Below the pieces are notes generated by a model. That model had not been told where the DNA came from. It ran no database searches and saw only the letters and a list, made by a program, of their open reading frames with translations. The position numbers and the translations under genes were made by a program. This document shows positions 1 to 9,600 of a stretch of 64,000 bases of DNA, in pieces (the first letter of the stretch is position 1; the number at the start of each line of letters is the position of its first letter). Source of the stretch: Edaphobacter sp. (GTDB lineage Bacteria; Acidobacteriota; Terriglobia; Terriglobales; Acidobacteriaceae); the NCBI GenBank assembly GCA_025462645.1, contig JAOAPB010000077.1:1-64000 (forward strand), given 5' to 3'.

Positions 1-2
1 AA

Positions 3-560
3 GCGATTAATATCAAGCGCAAGACTTTGTTTGAGCATGAGAATGCACCGTATGTTTGTCTTGAATCCGACATCAGCACCCCGACCGCTCGCGGCGGGCA
101 GACGCTGGTGCACCTGAAGATACGCAATCTGCTGACGAGCGCCGTCTTTGAAAAGACATTCAAGGCGAATGACAAGTTCAAGGAGCCGGACCTCGTGTTG
201 GTCCCGGCCTCGTATCTGTATAGCGACGGAGAGGGATCTTACTTTCTGGACCAGGAGAGCTACGAGACGCTCACTCTGGACCAGGGGATGGTGGGGAATG
301 CGCTGGACTTCCTGATCGAGGGGGCGCTGCTCCAACTGCACAAGTACAACGGCAATCCGATAGGTTTACAACTGCCGATGTTTGTTGAGCTGAACGTTAT
401 CGAGGCTGAACCGGCGGCTCGCGGCGATTTCTCGAGCGGCAGCGGGACCAAGCTCGCCAAACTGGAGACCGGTCTTGAGATCCGCGTTCCGCCCTTCATC
501 AAAGAAGGGGAAAAGGTGAAGGTGACGACGGAGACCGGGGAGTTTTCGGGACGGGCATGA
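3..560 (+). CDS. efpL: Elongation factor P paralogue, EfpL/YeiP type (5' end missing)
   Basis: The frame is open from the left edge, so the start codon lies outside the window; 185 residues are visible and only a few N-terminal residues should be missing (family about 190). The order is a KOW-like N-terminal domain, an OB domain and a C-terminal OB domain ending in a GEKVKVTTETGEF stretch, the usual EF-P tail signature. The loop that enters the ribosomal peptidyl-transferase centre reads TPTARGGQT. As I recall E. coli EfpL (YeiP), its loop is SPTARG with an arginine at the tip, whereas canonical EF-P has a lysine in PGKGQ. EF-P family proteins relieve stalling at polyproline and similar motifs. 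Assignment to EfpL rather than EF-P rests on this loop; the general family is certain. The stop overlaps an ATGA, but the reading frame that begins there has only 18 codons. Confidence 0.85.
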   Translation, partial: AINIKRKTLFEHENAPYVCLESDISTPTARGGQTLVHLKIRNLLTSAVFEKTFKANDKFKEPDLVLVPASYLYSDGEGSYFLDQESYETLTLDQGMVGNALDFLIEGALLQLHKYNGNPIGLQLPMFVELNVIEAEPAARGDFSSGSGTKLAKLETGLEIRVPPFIKEGEKVKVTTETGEFSGRA

Positions 561-869
561 GTTCTCGCCAGCGACTTCTCATTGCGACTGGGAGTGCACC
601 CGTCCGACACTGAGCCGATCCTGACGCAGAAGATCGTGGCGTACTTGCGAACGCCTGCGCCGTGCTGTGCGGTGAGAGGCTGGTCAAAACGTCGTCGGTT
701 TAATAGGTTAACAACGCCGACCCAGTGGATGACTTAAATGCAGATTTAGGCCCGTTAGCACTATCAGTTCACAACTTTTTGCAATTTGTTGCGTCACTGT
801 GACATATCGCTGGAGCTACTCGCCTATTCTGCAGTCCGATGGAATGGGGAGACTTCTCTGGACGCGCAT
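561..869. other. Intergenic region before the histidine kinase gene
   Basis: I see no convincing gene here. A perfect 11-bp palindrome, GTCACTGTGAC, lies at 793-803, about 65 bp before the preferred start of the kinase gene, and could be an operator. The frame of the kinase is open upstream to a TTG at 786, but the membrane segment and charge pattern favour the ATG at 870. Confidence 0.4.
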
Positions 870-2540
870 ATGTTAAAGCCCCTAATCCGACGTTGGTCCG
901 AGCGGCCACGAGTGCTGGTGCTCATGCTGGCAGTCATGTTGCCCGCGTCCGCGCTCATCGTAGCCAGTGTGTACCATCTCAGGACCATTCAGCGCGACAA
1001 AGCGATTGAGGCCGTCATTCAGAGAGACTATCAACAGGTCCTGGCTATCGCGGAGAAACGGATTGACGAGCGCGCTTATGAGATCGCGGAAGAAGCCAGG
1101 AAACAATTCTCCAATGTAGTTCATTCCGACGAACTCGAGCCCTTCCTAACGACACATCCGGACATCGCACATGCATTCCTGTGGACTGGAAAAGGCAATC
1201 TTGCCTTTCAATCACAGGCTAGTCGTATGACCGATGCTGAATTTAATGAAGAAGGTAAGAAGGTTTCCTCAGATCTGGGGAATTGGTTTGATGTAGAGGC
1301 CAAAGACTACGTCTCCAAGCTGAAAAGGATTGAGGCGACGGAGGGACGGCGGGTCTACATCACCGACCATTGGGTGCCCCGGGGAGACATTTGGCAGTAT
1401 CAGACCTTGGTGTTGTTCGTCCCTCAAGGATCGACTCCTGAACACCCCGCGTTATCAGGGTTCATCTACGGTACCGACTATTTGAAAAACACGTTTTTCC
1501 CGCAGGCGCTTAGCGAAGTTTTGCCGAATCAGAATCAGAGCAATACGTCCCATCCTCAGCCAGCAATCATGGTCCGGACGGTAAAAGACCATTCTCCCCT
1601 AGCTGCTTCGTTTTGTTGGGATGGGGGACCACCGGAAGTGGAACGTGCCTTCGAGAGTGTATTCCCTGGATTGATTCTGGGAATCAAGCTGCATGGGACG
1701 ACGATTGCGAGCATCAGTGACCACTTTGTGCGAAGCAGCTTCCTCATTCTTGGTGCGCTTTCGCTGTTGTTGGGTGGAGGAATGATTCTCACCTATCGCA
1801 ACGTGACGCGTGAACTTGCTCTCGCGAAGCTGAAATCTGATTTTGTCTCTAACGTCTCTCATGAATTGAGAACGCCTCTGGCGCTCATCCGCCTTTATGC
1901 AGAGACTCTGGAACTGGGACGCCTCTCCAACCCGGGAAAGCAGCAGGAATACTACGAGATCATTCGCAAAGAGAGTGAGCGGTTGACTTCGCTCATCAAC
2001 AATATTCTTGACTTCTCTCGTATCGAGTCCGGCAAGAAAGAATATAGCTTTCGGGAAACCGATGTAGCGGACTTAGTGCGGAGCACGTTGGGATCTTATC
2101 GATTTGAAATTGAGCAGGGCGGATTTCAGTTCGAACAGAGGATCGACAACAACCTGCCACACCTGCGGGTGGATCGCGAGGCGATTGCCCGTTCGCTGCT
2201 GAATCTGGTGAACAACGCCGTGAAGTATTCCGCGACAGAGAAATACCTCGGGGTACATCTTTATCGCCACGATAGCAGTATCAATCTTGAGGTCGTCGAT
2301 CACGGGATCGGCATTGCACCTAAGGAACAGCCCAAGATCTTCGAGAAGTTTTATCGAGTATCTGATCCGTTGGTGCATAACACGAAGGGCAGCGGATTAG
2401 GCCTGTCTCTGGTACGCCACATCGTGCAGGCCCACGGAGGCGAAGTTGTGGTTGAGAGCGCGCTCGGGCAGGGCAGCAAGTTCGTCATTACCTTGCCGGT
2501 GCAAAACTCGGCCCAGCAGGCGAAGGGGGTGTCAGCATGA
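870..2540 (+). CDS. Membrane sensor histidine kinase
   Basis: With the ATG at 870 the protein has 556 residues; the frame extends back to a TTG at 786, but the extra residues look unlike a leader. A first membrane segment lies at about 14-36, followed by a periplasmic sensor of about 250 residues without a domain I recognise, and a second segment at about 290-310. The HisKA H-box SHELRTPL places the phosphorylated histidine at residue 331. The ATPase domain has an N-box (NNAVKYS), G1 (DHGIGI), F-box (FEKFYR) and G2 (GSGLGLSL), so the enzyme looks complete. The stop overlaps the start of the next gene in ATGA, which implies translational coupling with its response regulator. Signal unknown. 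Confidence 0.93.
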   Translation: MLKPLIRRWSERPRVLVLMLAVMLPASALIVASVYHLRTIQRDKAIEAVIQRDYQQVLAIAEKRIDERAYEIAEEARKQFSNVVHSDELEPFLTTHPDIAHAFLWTGKGNLAFQSQASRMTDAEFNEEGKKVSSDLGNWFDVEAKDYVSKLKRIEATEGRRVYITDHWVPRGDIWQYQTLVLFVPQGSTPEHPALSGFIYGTDYLKNTFFPQALSEVLPNQNQSNTSHPQPAIMVRTVKDHSPLAASFCWDGGPPEVERAFESVFPGLILGIKLHGTTIASISDHFVRSSFLILGALSLLLGGGMILTYRNVTRELALAKLKSDFVSNVSHELRTPLALIRLYAETLELGRLSNPGKQQEYYEIIRKESERLTSLINNILDFSRIESGKKEYSFRETDVADLVRSTLGSYRFEIEQGGFQFEQRIDNNLPHLRVDREAIARSLLNLVNNAVKYSATEKYLGVHLYRHDSSINLEVVDHGIGIAPKEQPKIFEKFYRVSDPLVHNTKGSGLGLSLVRHIVQAHGGEVVVESALGQGSKFVITLPVQNSAQQAKGVSA

Positions 2541-3259
2541 AGCACGAAGGCAAGGCAAATCTAGTAGAGGCGCAGAGCCCAGCGAAGATTCTTGTGGTGG
2601 AGGACGAGCCCAACATGGTAGCTGGACTTCGCGACAATTTCGAGTTTGAAGGCTACGAAGTGATTACGGCTAGCGATGGAATTGAAGGCCTACGGCGGGC
2701 GGTGGAAGAGTCTCCGGATCTCGTGATACTTGATGTCATGATGCCTCGGATGAGCGGGCTCGAGGTATGCAAGCAGTTACGTGCCAAGCGCAGGTCCATC
2801 CCGATTATCATGCTCACTGCCCGCGGCCAGGAATTAGATAAAGTAGTGGGTCTTGAACTGGGCGCGGACGATTACGTGACTAAACCATTCTCTATTCGCG
2901 AGTTGCTGGCGCGAGTCAAAGCAGTGCTGCGACGTACGGCGGTCGTTCCCAAACACCAGGATCAGCATTCTTTTGGAGATGTGGAGGTGGACCTGCGGCT
3001 TCACCGAGTGCTCCGGTCCGGTAAGATTCTCGATGTCTCCTCCAAAGAATTCGAGCTGCTGAAGTATTTCATCTGTCACTCTGGCGAGCCGCTGAGTCGC
3101 GATCGGATTCTTGAAGAAGTTTGGGGATATGAGAATTATCCTACGACGCGCACGGTGGATACTCACCTGGTGCGGCTGCGTCAAAAGCTGGAGCCGGATC
3201 CTGAACAACCGCAGTACTTCCTCACTGTGCATGGAACCGGTTACCGGTTCGTCGGTTAG
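2537..3259 (+). CDS. OmpR/PhoB-family response regulator
   Basis: The 240-residue protein has a receiver domain at about 17-130 (acidic pair ED at 22-23, phospho-acceptor Asp66 in LDVMMP, the Thr of MLTARG and Lys of TKPF) and a winged-helix DNA-binding domain at about 145-240 with the typical WGYENYPTTRTVDTHL recognition region. It is the partner of the kinase whose gene overlaps it by four bases. An N-terminal tail of about 16 residues precedes the receiver, longer than usual. The phosphatase gene 20 bp downstream probably belongs to the same transcript. Confidence 0.94.
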   Translation: MKHEGKANLVEAQSPAKILVVEDEPNMVAGLRDNFEFEGYEVITASDGIEGLRRAVEESPDLVILDVMMPRMSGLEVCKQLRAKRRSIPIIMLTARGQELDKVVGLELGADDYVTKPFSIRELLARVKAVLRRTAVVPKHQDQHSFGDVEVDLRLHRVLRSGKILDVSSKEFELLKYFICHSGEPLSRDRILEEVWGYENYPTTRTVDTHLVRLRQKLEPDPEQPQYFLTVHGTGYRFVG

Positions 3260-3279
3260 ATCACTATGGAGAAAGAGTT

Positions 3280-4152
3280 ATGCTAAGAAGTATTGGCAAC
3301 CTGCAATCCACCAGGAGCCGCCGAAATTCCAGCAAGCTGCGATCCGCGATTATGTCATCGATGGCGCCGCCGTCATCGAGTGTGCTGGTGCAGCACGAGA
3401 TCGACTCACTGGTACGAGAGAAGCTTGATCTTCATTCGCAACTGTTTGAGGCGGCACGGATCCAACGCAAACTGAGCGGTCCGCGTATGTTCCGCAATGT
3501 CAACGTACAATTTGCCAGCGAAGTCTTCGCGGCCCGCTACCTTTCAGGCGACTTCACAATTTTCTGGCAAAACGGTTCCAGGGTTCTCGTCGTACTCGGA
3601 GACATCGCTGGAAAGGGCATTGCGGCTGGGATGTGGTTTACGAATATGGCAGGACTCCTGCAAAGTTATGGCGGACCGGACGCTAACCCATCAAAGATCG
3701 CTACGGAGGTCAATCGCCACCTCTGCGACCTGCGGCCAGTTGCGCCGTTCGTCACTGCATTTCTGGCGCAGATTGACTGCCATCTCGGACAGATCGATTA
3801 CTGCAATGCCGGTCATTTTCCACCGATACTGTTTCGCTCGGATGGACGAGCTGATTTGCTCGAGATTGGCGGCCCACTGCTGGGTGCTATCGAGCCCGCA
3901 GAGTTTCACGCCGGCAGGGTGACTCTCCAACCCGGCGATACGCTTGTTGCATACTCCGACGGCGTCCTCGAATGCCGCAATGCTTCAGGAGAGGAGTTTG
4001 GATCCGATCGCCTCATAGCTGCATTAAGAGAGATCGAACAACAGTCCGCCCAAACCACCCTCATGATGCTCCTCGCTGCCTTACAGGACTTCGCCAACGG
4101 GCTTCCCCTTTGCGACGACGTCAGCTTGACAGTGATCCAGCACGCGCATTGA
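3280..4152 (+). CDS. SpoIIE/RsbU-type PP2C protein phosphatase
   Basis: The ATG at 3280 follows a GGAGAAAG ribosome binding site. The N-terminal 45 residues are basic and serine-rich; a short coiled stretch then leads into a PP2C-like phosphatase domain at about 75-288. Metal-binding and core motifs are present: SGDF, GDIAGKG, CNAGH, AYSDGVLE and the terminal CDDVSLTV. Proteins of this family dephosphorylate anti-sigma-factor antagonists. No anti-sigma factor or antagonist gene lies in the window, so its substrate is unknown; position after a two-component pair suggests that the pair controls its expression. Confidence 0.88.
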   Translation: MLRSIGNLQSTRSRRNSSKLRSAIMSSMAPPSSSVLVQHEIDSLVREKLDLHSQLFEAARIQRKLSGPRMFRNVNVQFASEVFAARYLSGDFTIFWQNGSRVLVVLGDIAGKGIAAGMWFTNMAGLLQSYGGPDANPSKIATEVNRHLCDLRPVAPFVTAFLAQIDCHLGQIDYCNAGHFPPILFRSDGRADLLEIGGPLLGAIEPAEFHAGRVTLQPGDTLVAYSDGVLECRNASGEEFGSDRLIAALREIEQQSAQTTLMMLLAALQDFANGLPLCDDVSLTVIQHAH

Positions 4153-4552
4153 GACGAAGGTGCTGCGACCCGTCAGGAAGCGTGATCGCCTCCGCTGGCC
4201 GAGCGCCAGCGATAAAGCCTGGCATTGAACCACGCTCATTCCTCTCCTGAAGAGTTCTCGTTCTTCATGCGGCGCCTCATGGTACTGACTCCGACAGCTC
4301 CGGGCAAAGCAGCCGAGACTCTCCCATCCAGAAGCGGTTAAGTATTCGAGAACAGTAGAGTCAGCGGTAGGGTTATCGCCGTGTTCAAATCCGGTGACAC
4401 GCAGGTGTCGCAGTATAGGCCACATAAAAAGACTTATTTCCAGCGCGTTTAGCGATTTGACACGGGTGTTCGAATCACTCAACCACGGCCAATTGACAGA
4501 CCATTCATCAACATCTATTAGTGTTTTATTTACAAAGTGAAACTCCGAAACC
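4153..4552. other. Intergenic region, no gene seen
   Basis: The 400 bp between the phosphatase gene and the winged-helix regulator contain no reading frame with recognisable protein sequence on either strand. A short stem (CGCTGG at 4193-4198 with CCAGCG at 4206-4211) could be a weak terminator for the preceding operon but lacks a T run. Confidence 0.35.
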
Positions 4553-6031
4553 ATGGAAACTCTGGAGCCATCGCCAAGGATCGCTGTCGGAAGCGCTCAT
4601 TTGTTGCAACACACGTCTACCGCTCGGTTGAACAGAAGCGTGGATGATCCACGTTGGCAACTTGCTCAGCGAATCGCCGCGAGTAGCAGCTTAGGGCGCT
4701 CGCGCCACATGGCGAATTTTCTTCTGTATGTCGTCGATCGTCACATAAGTAATCGCGGCGATGAGATCACAGAACAGCAGATTGGGGTCCTGGTCTTCGG
4801 GCGGTCCGAGGGTTATGACTCAAATGAAGACAACATCGTGCGCAGCTATGCTCGTAATCTACGCAAGCGGATCGACGAGTACTTCGCAAAGGAAGGTGTC
4901 GAGGAGAGTCTTCTGCTGGAGATTCCCCGAGGGGGCTACACACCCATTTTCTCTGTACGAACTCCAAGGAACAATCCAGTACCCAATCAGCTAATCGGCG
5001 ATGCCGAGAGCAACGGTCCGTCAGAACTGGCGGATGCTGTATTCGCTTCGTCGAAGACTACGGAAAATCTGGCGCTCGAGGATCGCGACCGATCGGCGCA
5101 TCATTCGGTAGAGGCGTTAGATTCGAGGGCTATTGCAGGTTGTGCCTTGAAGATGAGTGCGGCAGTTCGCAGACACTCTACGATCCCCGCGCTCTGTATT
5201 GGTCTCATCTTAGGAGTTGGCTGTTCAATTTTCCTTCCTCTGAAACCGCTCAAGCGCGTCGCAGCGTCCTCGGCTGAAGTTGCGTCGACGGCCCTTTGGA
5301 CACAAATCTTCAGCAGTAAACGCGATACATTTATCGTGCCTTCGGACGATGGCTTAGTAATCATGCAAGGGCTTACCGAGCGGCCTGTACCCCTTGCCAG
5401 CTATGTAAGCGGAAGTTATCGAACGAATGCCAAAACGGATGGCGTTCCGGGCGCCCTGGAGATACTTAAGCTCGGCGGCCGACGCTACACCAGCGTGGTC
5501 GACCTGGATTTCACCGCTCATTTGGCGCAATTGGATGAAGTTGTCCCTGAACGGATGATGATTCGGTATGCACGTGACCTGCGTATGGATGACCTCCGGA
5601 ATGGCAACGCCATCTTGATAGGCTCCGTCGAGGCTAATCCCTGGATTGAACTATTTCAACCCCAACTAAACTTTCGCTTCAGCATTCATCCTGGTTCTGA
5701 CAAGCCGTCGGGAATACTCAACTCGCACCCGCGAATTGGAGAGGACGTAATCTATGGCACCCCTGGACAAGATCACACCTATGGCCTCATAGCCTACGTC
5801 CCGAATCTCAATTCAACAGGGCATGTCCTGATTGTAGGTGGGTTGAACACAGCTGGTACCCAGGCAGCGACTACATTCCTGCTCACTCCATCCCTGATGC
5901 AGCCAACACTTCAGCGCGCGAAAACAGCTCACGGCGGTCTTCAGTCCTTCGAACTGCTTATCGGTGCAGGGAATGTCGCGTCGAACGCATCGACTCCGCA
6001 GATGATCCTGGAACGGATTGGACCGTTCTAA
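4553..6031 (+). CDS. Membrane-anchored winged-helix protein, Acidobacteria-type
   Basis: The 492-residue protein begins with a winged-helix-like domain at about 35-135, with the stretches SLGRSRHMANFLLYVVDRH, QQIGVLVFGR, NIVRSYARNLRKRIDEYF and a wing-like IPRGGYTPIF. A linker leads to one membrane segment at about 210-230 (IPALCIGLILGVG), and about 260 residues then lie on the far side of the membrane. I know this architecture from many acidobacterial genomes, where it is usually annotated as hypothetical or as a CadC-like regulator. A role as a one-component membrane-bound transcription regulator is inferred from topology. A broken copy of the DNA-binding domain lies just downstream on the other strand. 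Confidence 0.75.
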   Translation: METLEPSPRIAVGSAHLLQHTSTARLNRSVDDPRWQLAQRIAASSSLGRSRHMANFLLYVVDRHISNRGDEITEQQIGVLVFGRSEGYDSNEDNIVRSYARNLRKRIDEYFAKEGVEESLLLEIPRGGYTPIFSVRTPRNNPVPNQLIGDAESNGPSELADAVFASSKTTENLALEDRDRSAHHSVEALDSRAIAGCALKMSAAVRRHSTIPALCIGLILGVGCSIFLPLKPLKRVAASSAEVASTALWTQIFSSKRDTFIVPSDDGLVIMQGLTERPVPLASYVSGSYRTNAKTDGVPGALEILKLGGRRYTSVVDLDFTAHLAQLDEVVPERMMIRYARDLRMDDLRNGNAILIGSVEANPWIELFQPQLNFRFSIHPGSDKPSGILNSHPRIGEDVIYGTPGQDHTYGLIAYVPNLNSTGHVLIVGGLNTAGTQAATTFLLTPSLMQPTLQRAKTAHGGLQSFELLIGAGNVASNASTPQMILERIGPF

Positions 6032-6205
6032 TGCTCCTGGGCGAAAACGTGGGCAGCTTCGAAACGAGTTGCAGACGGGACAGGGTAGTTGCGGGTTCAT
6101 GATCAGGCAACGCATCTGACGTTCCTTTGGCGGCCTCGGTCTGGATAGGCGATAGAGCAGGAGTATCTTCGGCGGACTCTCATTGCGCGCAGGATGGAGC
6201 ATAAC

Positions 6206-6376
6206 GCGCAATATCTCAAGGGGTAGAGGCTCGCCCTCGCATTCTCGTGCATGACAGTTGTCTATGCGGCGGCGGAGGTTCCGCGCGTAGCTTCGAACGA
6301 CATTGTCCTTCGAGTCGTAGCCTTCCTCCTGTTTAAAGACGAGCATGCCAATCTGCTGTCCTGTTATCTCATCGAC
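6206..6376 (-). pseudogene. Fragment of a second winged-helix regulator gene
   Basis: Read on the minus strand, about 56 codons closely match the winged helix of the gene at 4553-6031: DEITGQQIGMLVF versus DEITEQQIGVLVF, and VVRSYARNLRRRID versus IVRSYARNLRKRID, ending near EILR where the neighbour continues RGGY. After that the similarity is lost, as by a frameshift, and nothing upstream resembles the expected N-terminus. The fragment faces the intact gene tail to tail. The open frame continues antisense into the intact gene, but that part has no homology. Confidence 0.8.
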
Positions 6377-6424
6377 ACACAATCACGGATTTGCCGATCG
6401 GGTGCTAAGCAGCGACCTTTGAAC

Positions 6425-6446
6425 GGGTGTAAACGAGCTTTTACCC
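6425..6446. promoter_or_regulatory. Possible LacI-type operator upstream of the TonB receptor gene
   Basis: An interrupted inverted repeat (GGGTGTAAA, then CGAGC, then TTTTACCC) lies about 240 bp before the receptor start. GTAAACG and TTTAC half-sites are typical of LacI-family operators, but here they are spaced wider than usual. No LacI gene is in the window. Low confidence. Confidence 0.25.
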
Positions 6447-6682
6447 GGGTGTGGCACACCTCCGCGTCTATGAATATTGCAAGAATCGGCTTGAGTAAGG
6501 GCTTTGGTTGCATCGGTTTGTCGTGGATGTTGCACTTTACACGGCGGTGGACACCTTGTGACGACACAGACGCTCGCCGATGATCGGATCACTCCCATGA
6601 GCAGTGCTGTGGAGGGAAGCTTTCGAACCTTGGGCCGCCTTCTACTTCTGCGCAAATTTTTTTATTGAGGCCAATTCACGTG

Positions 6683-9600
6683 ATGAAGTTCTGGCGCACC
6701 CTTGTCCATCAACTGCGAAAGCAGCGGCGCTCTACAGCAGCCCTCCTGGCATGCGTGCTTGCATGTTCGGGTCTACCCTTGTTCGCACAGTCCGATCTCT
6801 CCGGAGTATCCGGCACCATCACCGATCAGTCGGGCGCGATGGTCCGCGGCGCTACAGTTACCGTGACCGACGAAGCTACCGGGGCAGAGCACAAGACGAC
6901 TACTAACGGTTCCGGTTACTACACCATACCCAGCCTGTCGCCGGGCCGATACACCATCGTGGTGCGGGCGCCGACCTTCCAGATGTTGACCAGCAGAGGG
7001 AACAACCTGGACCCAGCCGTGGCGACGACCGCCAATCTAAAACTGGTGGTGGGCAGCACCAATGAGATCGTCCAGGTGGCGGCGCAGGAGACCAGCATCC
7101 AGACGGACAGCACTGTCCTGGGCCGCGTGATCACCAGCAAGCAGGCTGAGATGCTGCCGCTGAGTGGGCGCAACCCTATCACGTTGGCGTTGCTGAAGGC
7201 AGGTGTGACCAGCACCAGTGGCAACGTCTCAAATTTTCAGTTCAGCACCGGCCTGGGCGGCCTGAACATCAATGGCGCGCGCGAGCGCGACAATCTGGTG
7301 ACGTATGACGGAGCAGTAGCGGTGCGCGTGCGCGCCAGCGGTGACTCCGTAGGCGTTGTTGATCTTGAGAATGTTCAGGAAGTGCAGGTGCTGGCGTCGA
7401 ACTATCCGGCAGAGTACGGACGATCCGTGGGCGGGCAGGTCCGCATCATTACACGTGCCGGTACCGACCGCTTCCACGGCACACTCTATGAATATTTGCA
7501 GAACCCGGTGCTGAGCGCCAACACCTGGGTGCGCAACCATGCCTTAGCGAATTTCAACCCAGCTCTGCCAAAGAGCGTGAAGTCGAACTACGTAGCGCCT
7601 TTTACATACAACCAGTTTGGCTTCAGCGTGAATGGTCCAGCGTACATCCCACATGTACTGCCCAAGGGCAAGGTGTTCTTTCTTTACTCTGAGGCGTTTG
7701 TGCACTTTCCCGCAACCAACACGGCGCCTGTTACTGTGCCCAATCCGGCCTTTCGCACGGGCGACTTCTCCTCGGTTGCCACGCATCTGCGCGATCCGCA
7801 GGCGACGGGGGTGTGCGACCCGAAGAACGGTGGTCCGGCCTGCTTCCCCGGCAATATCATCCCGAAGAATCGCCTGAGCCCGAACGGCGTTGGCCTGCTG
7901 ACGGCGTTTCCCACGCCCACACCTGGTTTTCTGGTGGGCACGCAAAACCTGCTGCAGATCGCTAAGCATCCGCAGACCCAACAGATCGATAGCGGCAACC
8001 TGGACATCATCCCGACGGATAAGGATTACGTCCGCTTCCGGCTAACCCACTTCTACTACTACGAGAATAATCCGTTCTCTGCGGCCTATGACCTTGTGCC
8101 GCGTATCTTCAATCGGCCTAATCAGACTGTCTCTCTTGACTGGGTGCATACCTTCAGTCCGGCCACTATCAATGAGGTACTGATCACCGCGGCACACGGG
8201 GCGGACCGTCTCTCCATCGACACGAGCACCGGTCTTTACGACCGAACGAAGTACGGCATCAACTATCCGTTCCTGTTCCCGGCCGGCAAGGACCTGCCGA
8301 ACAAGATTCCTACGGTGCAGTTTGACAGCAGCGCCATCACCACGCTGGACGGCAGTGCCTACCCGTCGCATTCGCAGGGTGAGGTATTCGACTACGCCGA
8401 CACCTTTACTCACATCATGGGCAACCACACGTTGCGTGCCGGCGTACTGTACGAGCGGGCGGGGGCGAACGACAACGACCAGATCTCAGGCCAGAACAGC
8501 GTGCCGGGACAGACGAATAATCAGAACGGCAAGTTTGAGTTCTCCAGCGCGAACCCAGCCGGTACGGGGCTCGACACGGCTGACGCCGCTCTGGGAGTCT
8601 TTCTAAGCTACGCCGAGGTGGGTGCGCGCGCGGAGACGCCGTATCGCGCGAACATGTTCGACTTCTTTGCGCAGGACTCATGGAGGGTGACCTCCAAGCT
8701 ACATCTGGATTATGGATTGCGTTACTCCATCGTGCAGCCTTTCTACAGCCTGTGGAACAACATCGGTACCTTTGATCCAGCCTTCTATAGTGCGTCGAGC
8801 GCCGTGAAGATTGACAGCAAGGGCAATCCTATTGCCGGCACGGGCGATCCTCTGAACGGTACGGTCCTGTTTGGCGACGGCTTTACGGAAAGTGCCAAGG
8901 CCCATGTTCCATTGGCCACTACCGGTGAGGCGGACCGTCTCTTCCACAACCTGCCGCGCGGCTACATCGATGTGCACTACACCACTTTTCAGCCACGTAT
9001 CGGCATTGCGTATGCAGTGAATGCGAAGACCGTGTTGCGCTCCGGCTTCGGCCGCTACATGAGCCGCCAAGGTGTCTCGGACGGTGTATTCGAAGGTGGC
9101 GCGCCGCCGCTGCAGTCTTACGCAGGTATCAGTGGCGGTAGCGCAGATAACCCGGGCAGCGGTGCAGCGGGCTCGTTCCCGACCATCTCCGGACGTGTGG
9201 ACCGTAGTTCGCCGCAGCCTGAGGCGTATGTGTGGAACGTTTCGGTGGAGCGTGAACTGCCCTTCAACACTGTGTTGGGTGTGGCATATGTGGGCCGTCG
9301 TGGATTACATGGCCAGTTCCAGTCGAACCTCAACCAGGCGCCCACAGGTTCGGTGGCGGCCGCCACCGCTGCGAAGTTGAACATCAACTCGTACCGGCCC
9401 TATGCGGGCTATGGCCCCATCACCGTTGTCACGCAGGGTTCCGGCTCTGCTTACAGCGGTTTGCAGGTTGACCTGAATCGCCGCTTCCAACAGGGTTTAA
9501 GCCTTGGTGTGGCGTATACCTTCGCGCACGCAACGGACTGCGGATCGTTCCAGAAAAACTTCCTTCCCAACCTCCTCGATCCGAAGTATCTTTGCGGTAC

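Noticed and set aside
561..690. Possible short gene starting in ATGA at the end of the EfpL-like gene
   Set aside because: It stops after 18 codons, and the other frames resemble no protein.
4360..4430. GTTCAAATCC stretch resembling the T-arm of a tRNA
   Set aside because: The bases around it do not form a standard five-bp T-stem, and no anticodon or acceptor arm fits upstream or downstream.
5813..6205. Continuation of the winged-helix fragment frame on the minus strand
   Set aside because: After the EILR residues the sequence has no similarity to the family and runs antisense into the intact gene.
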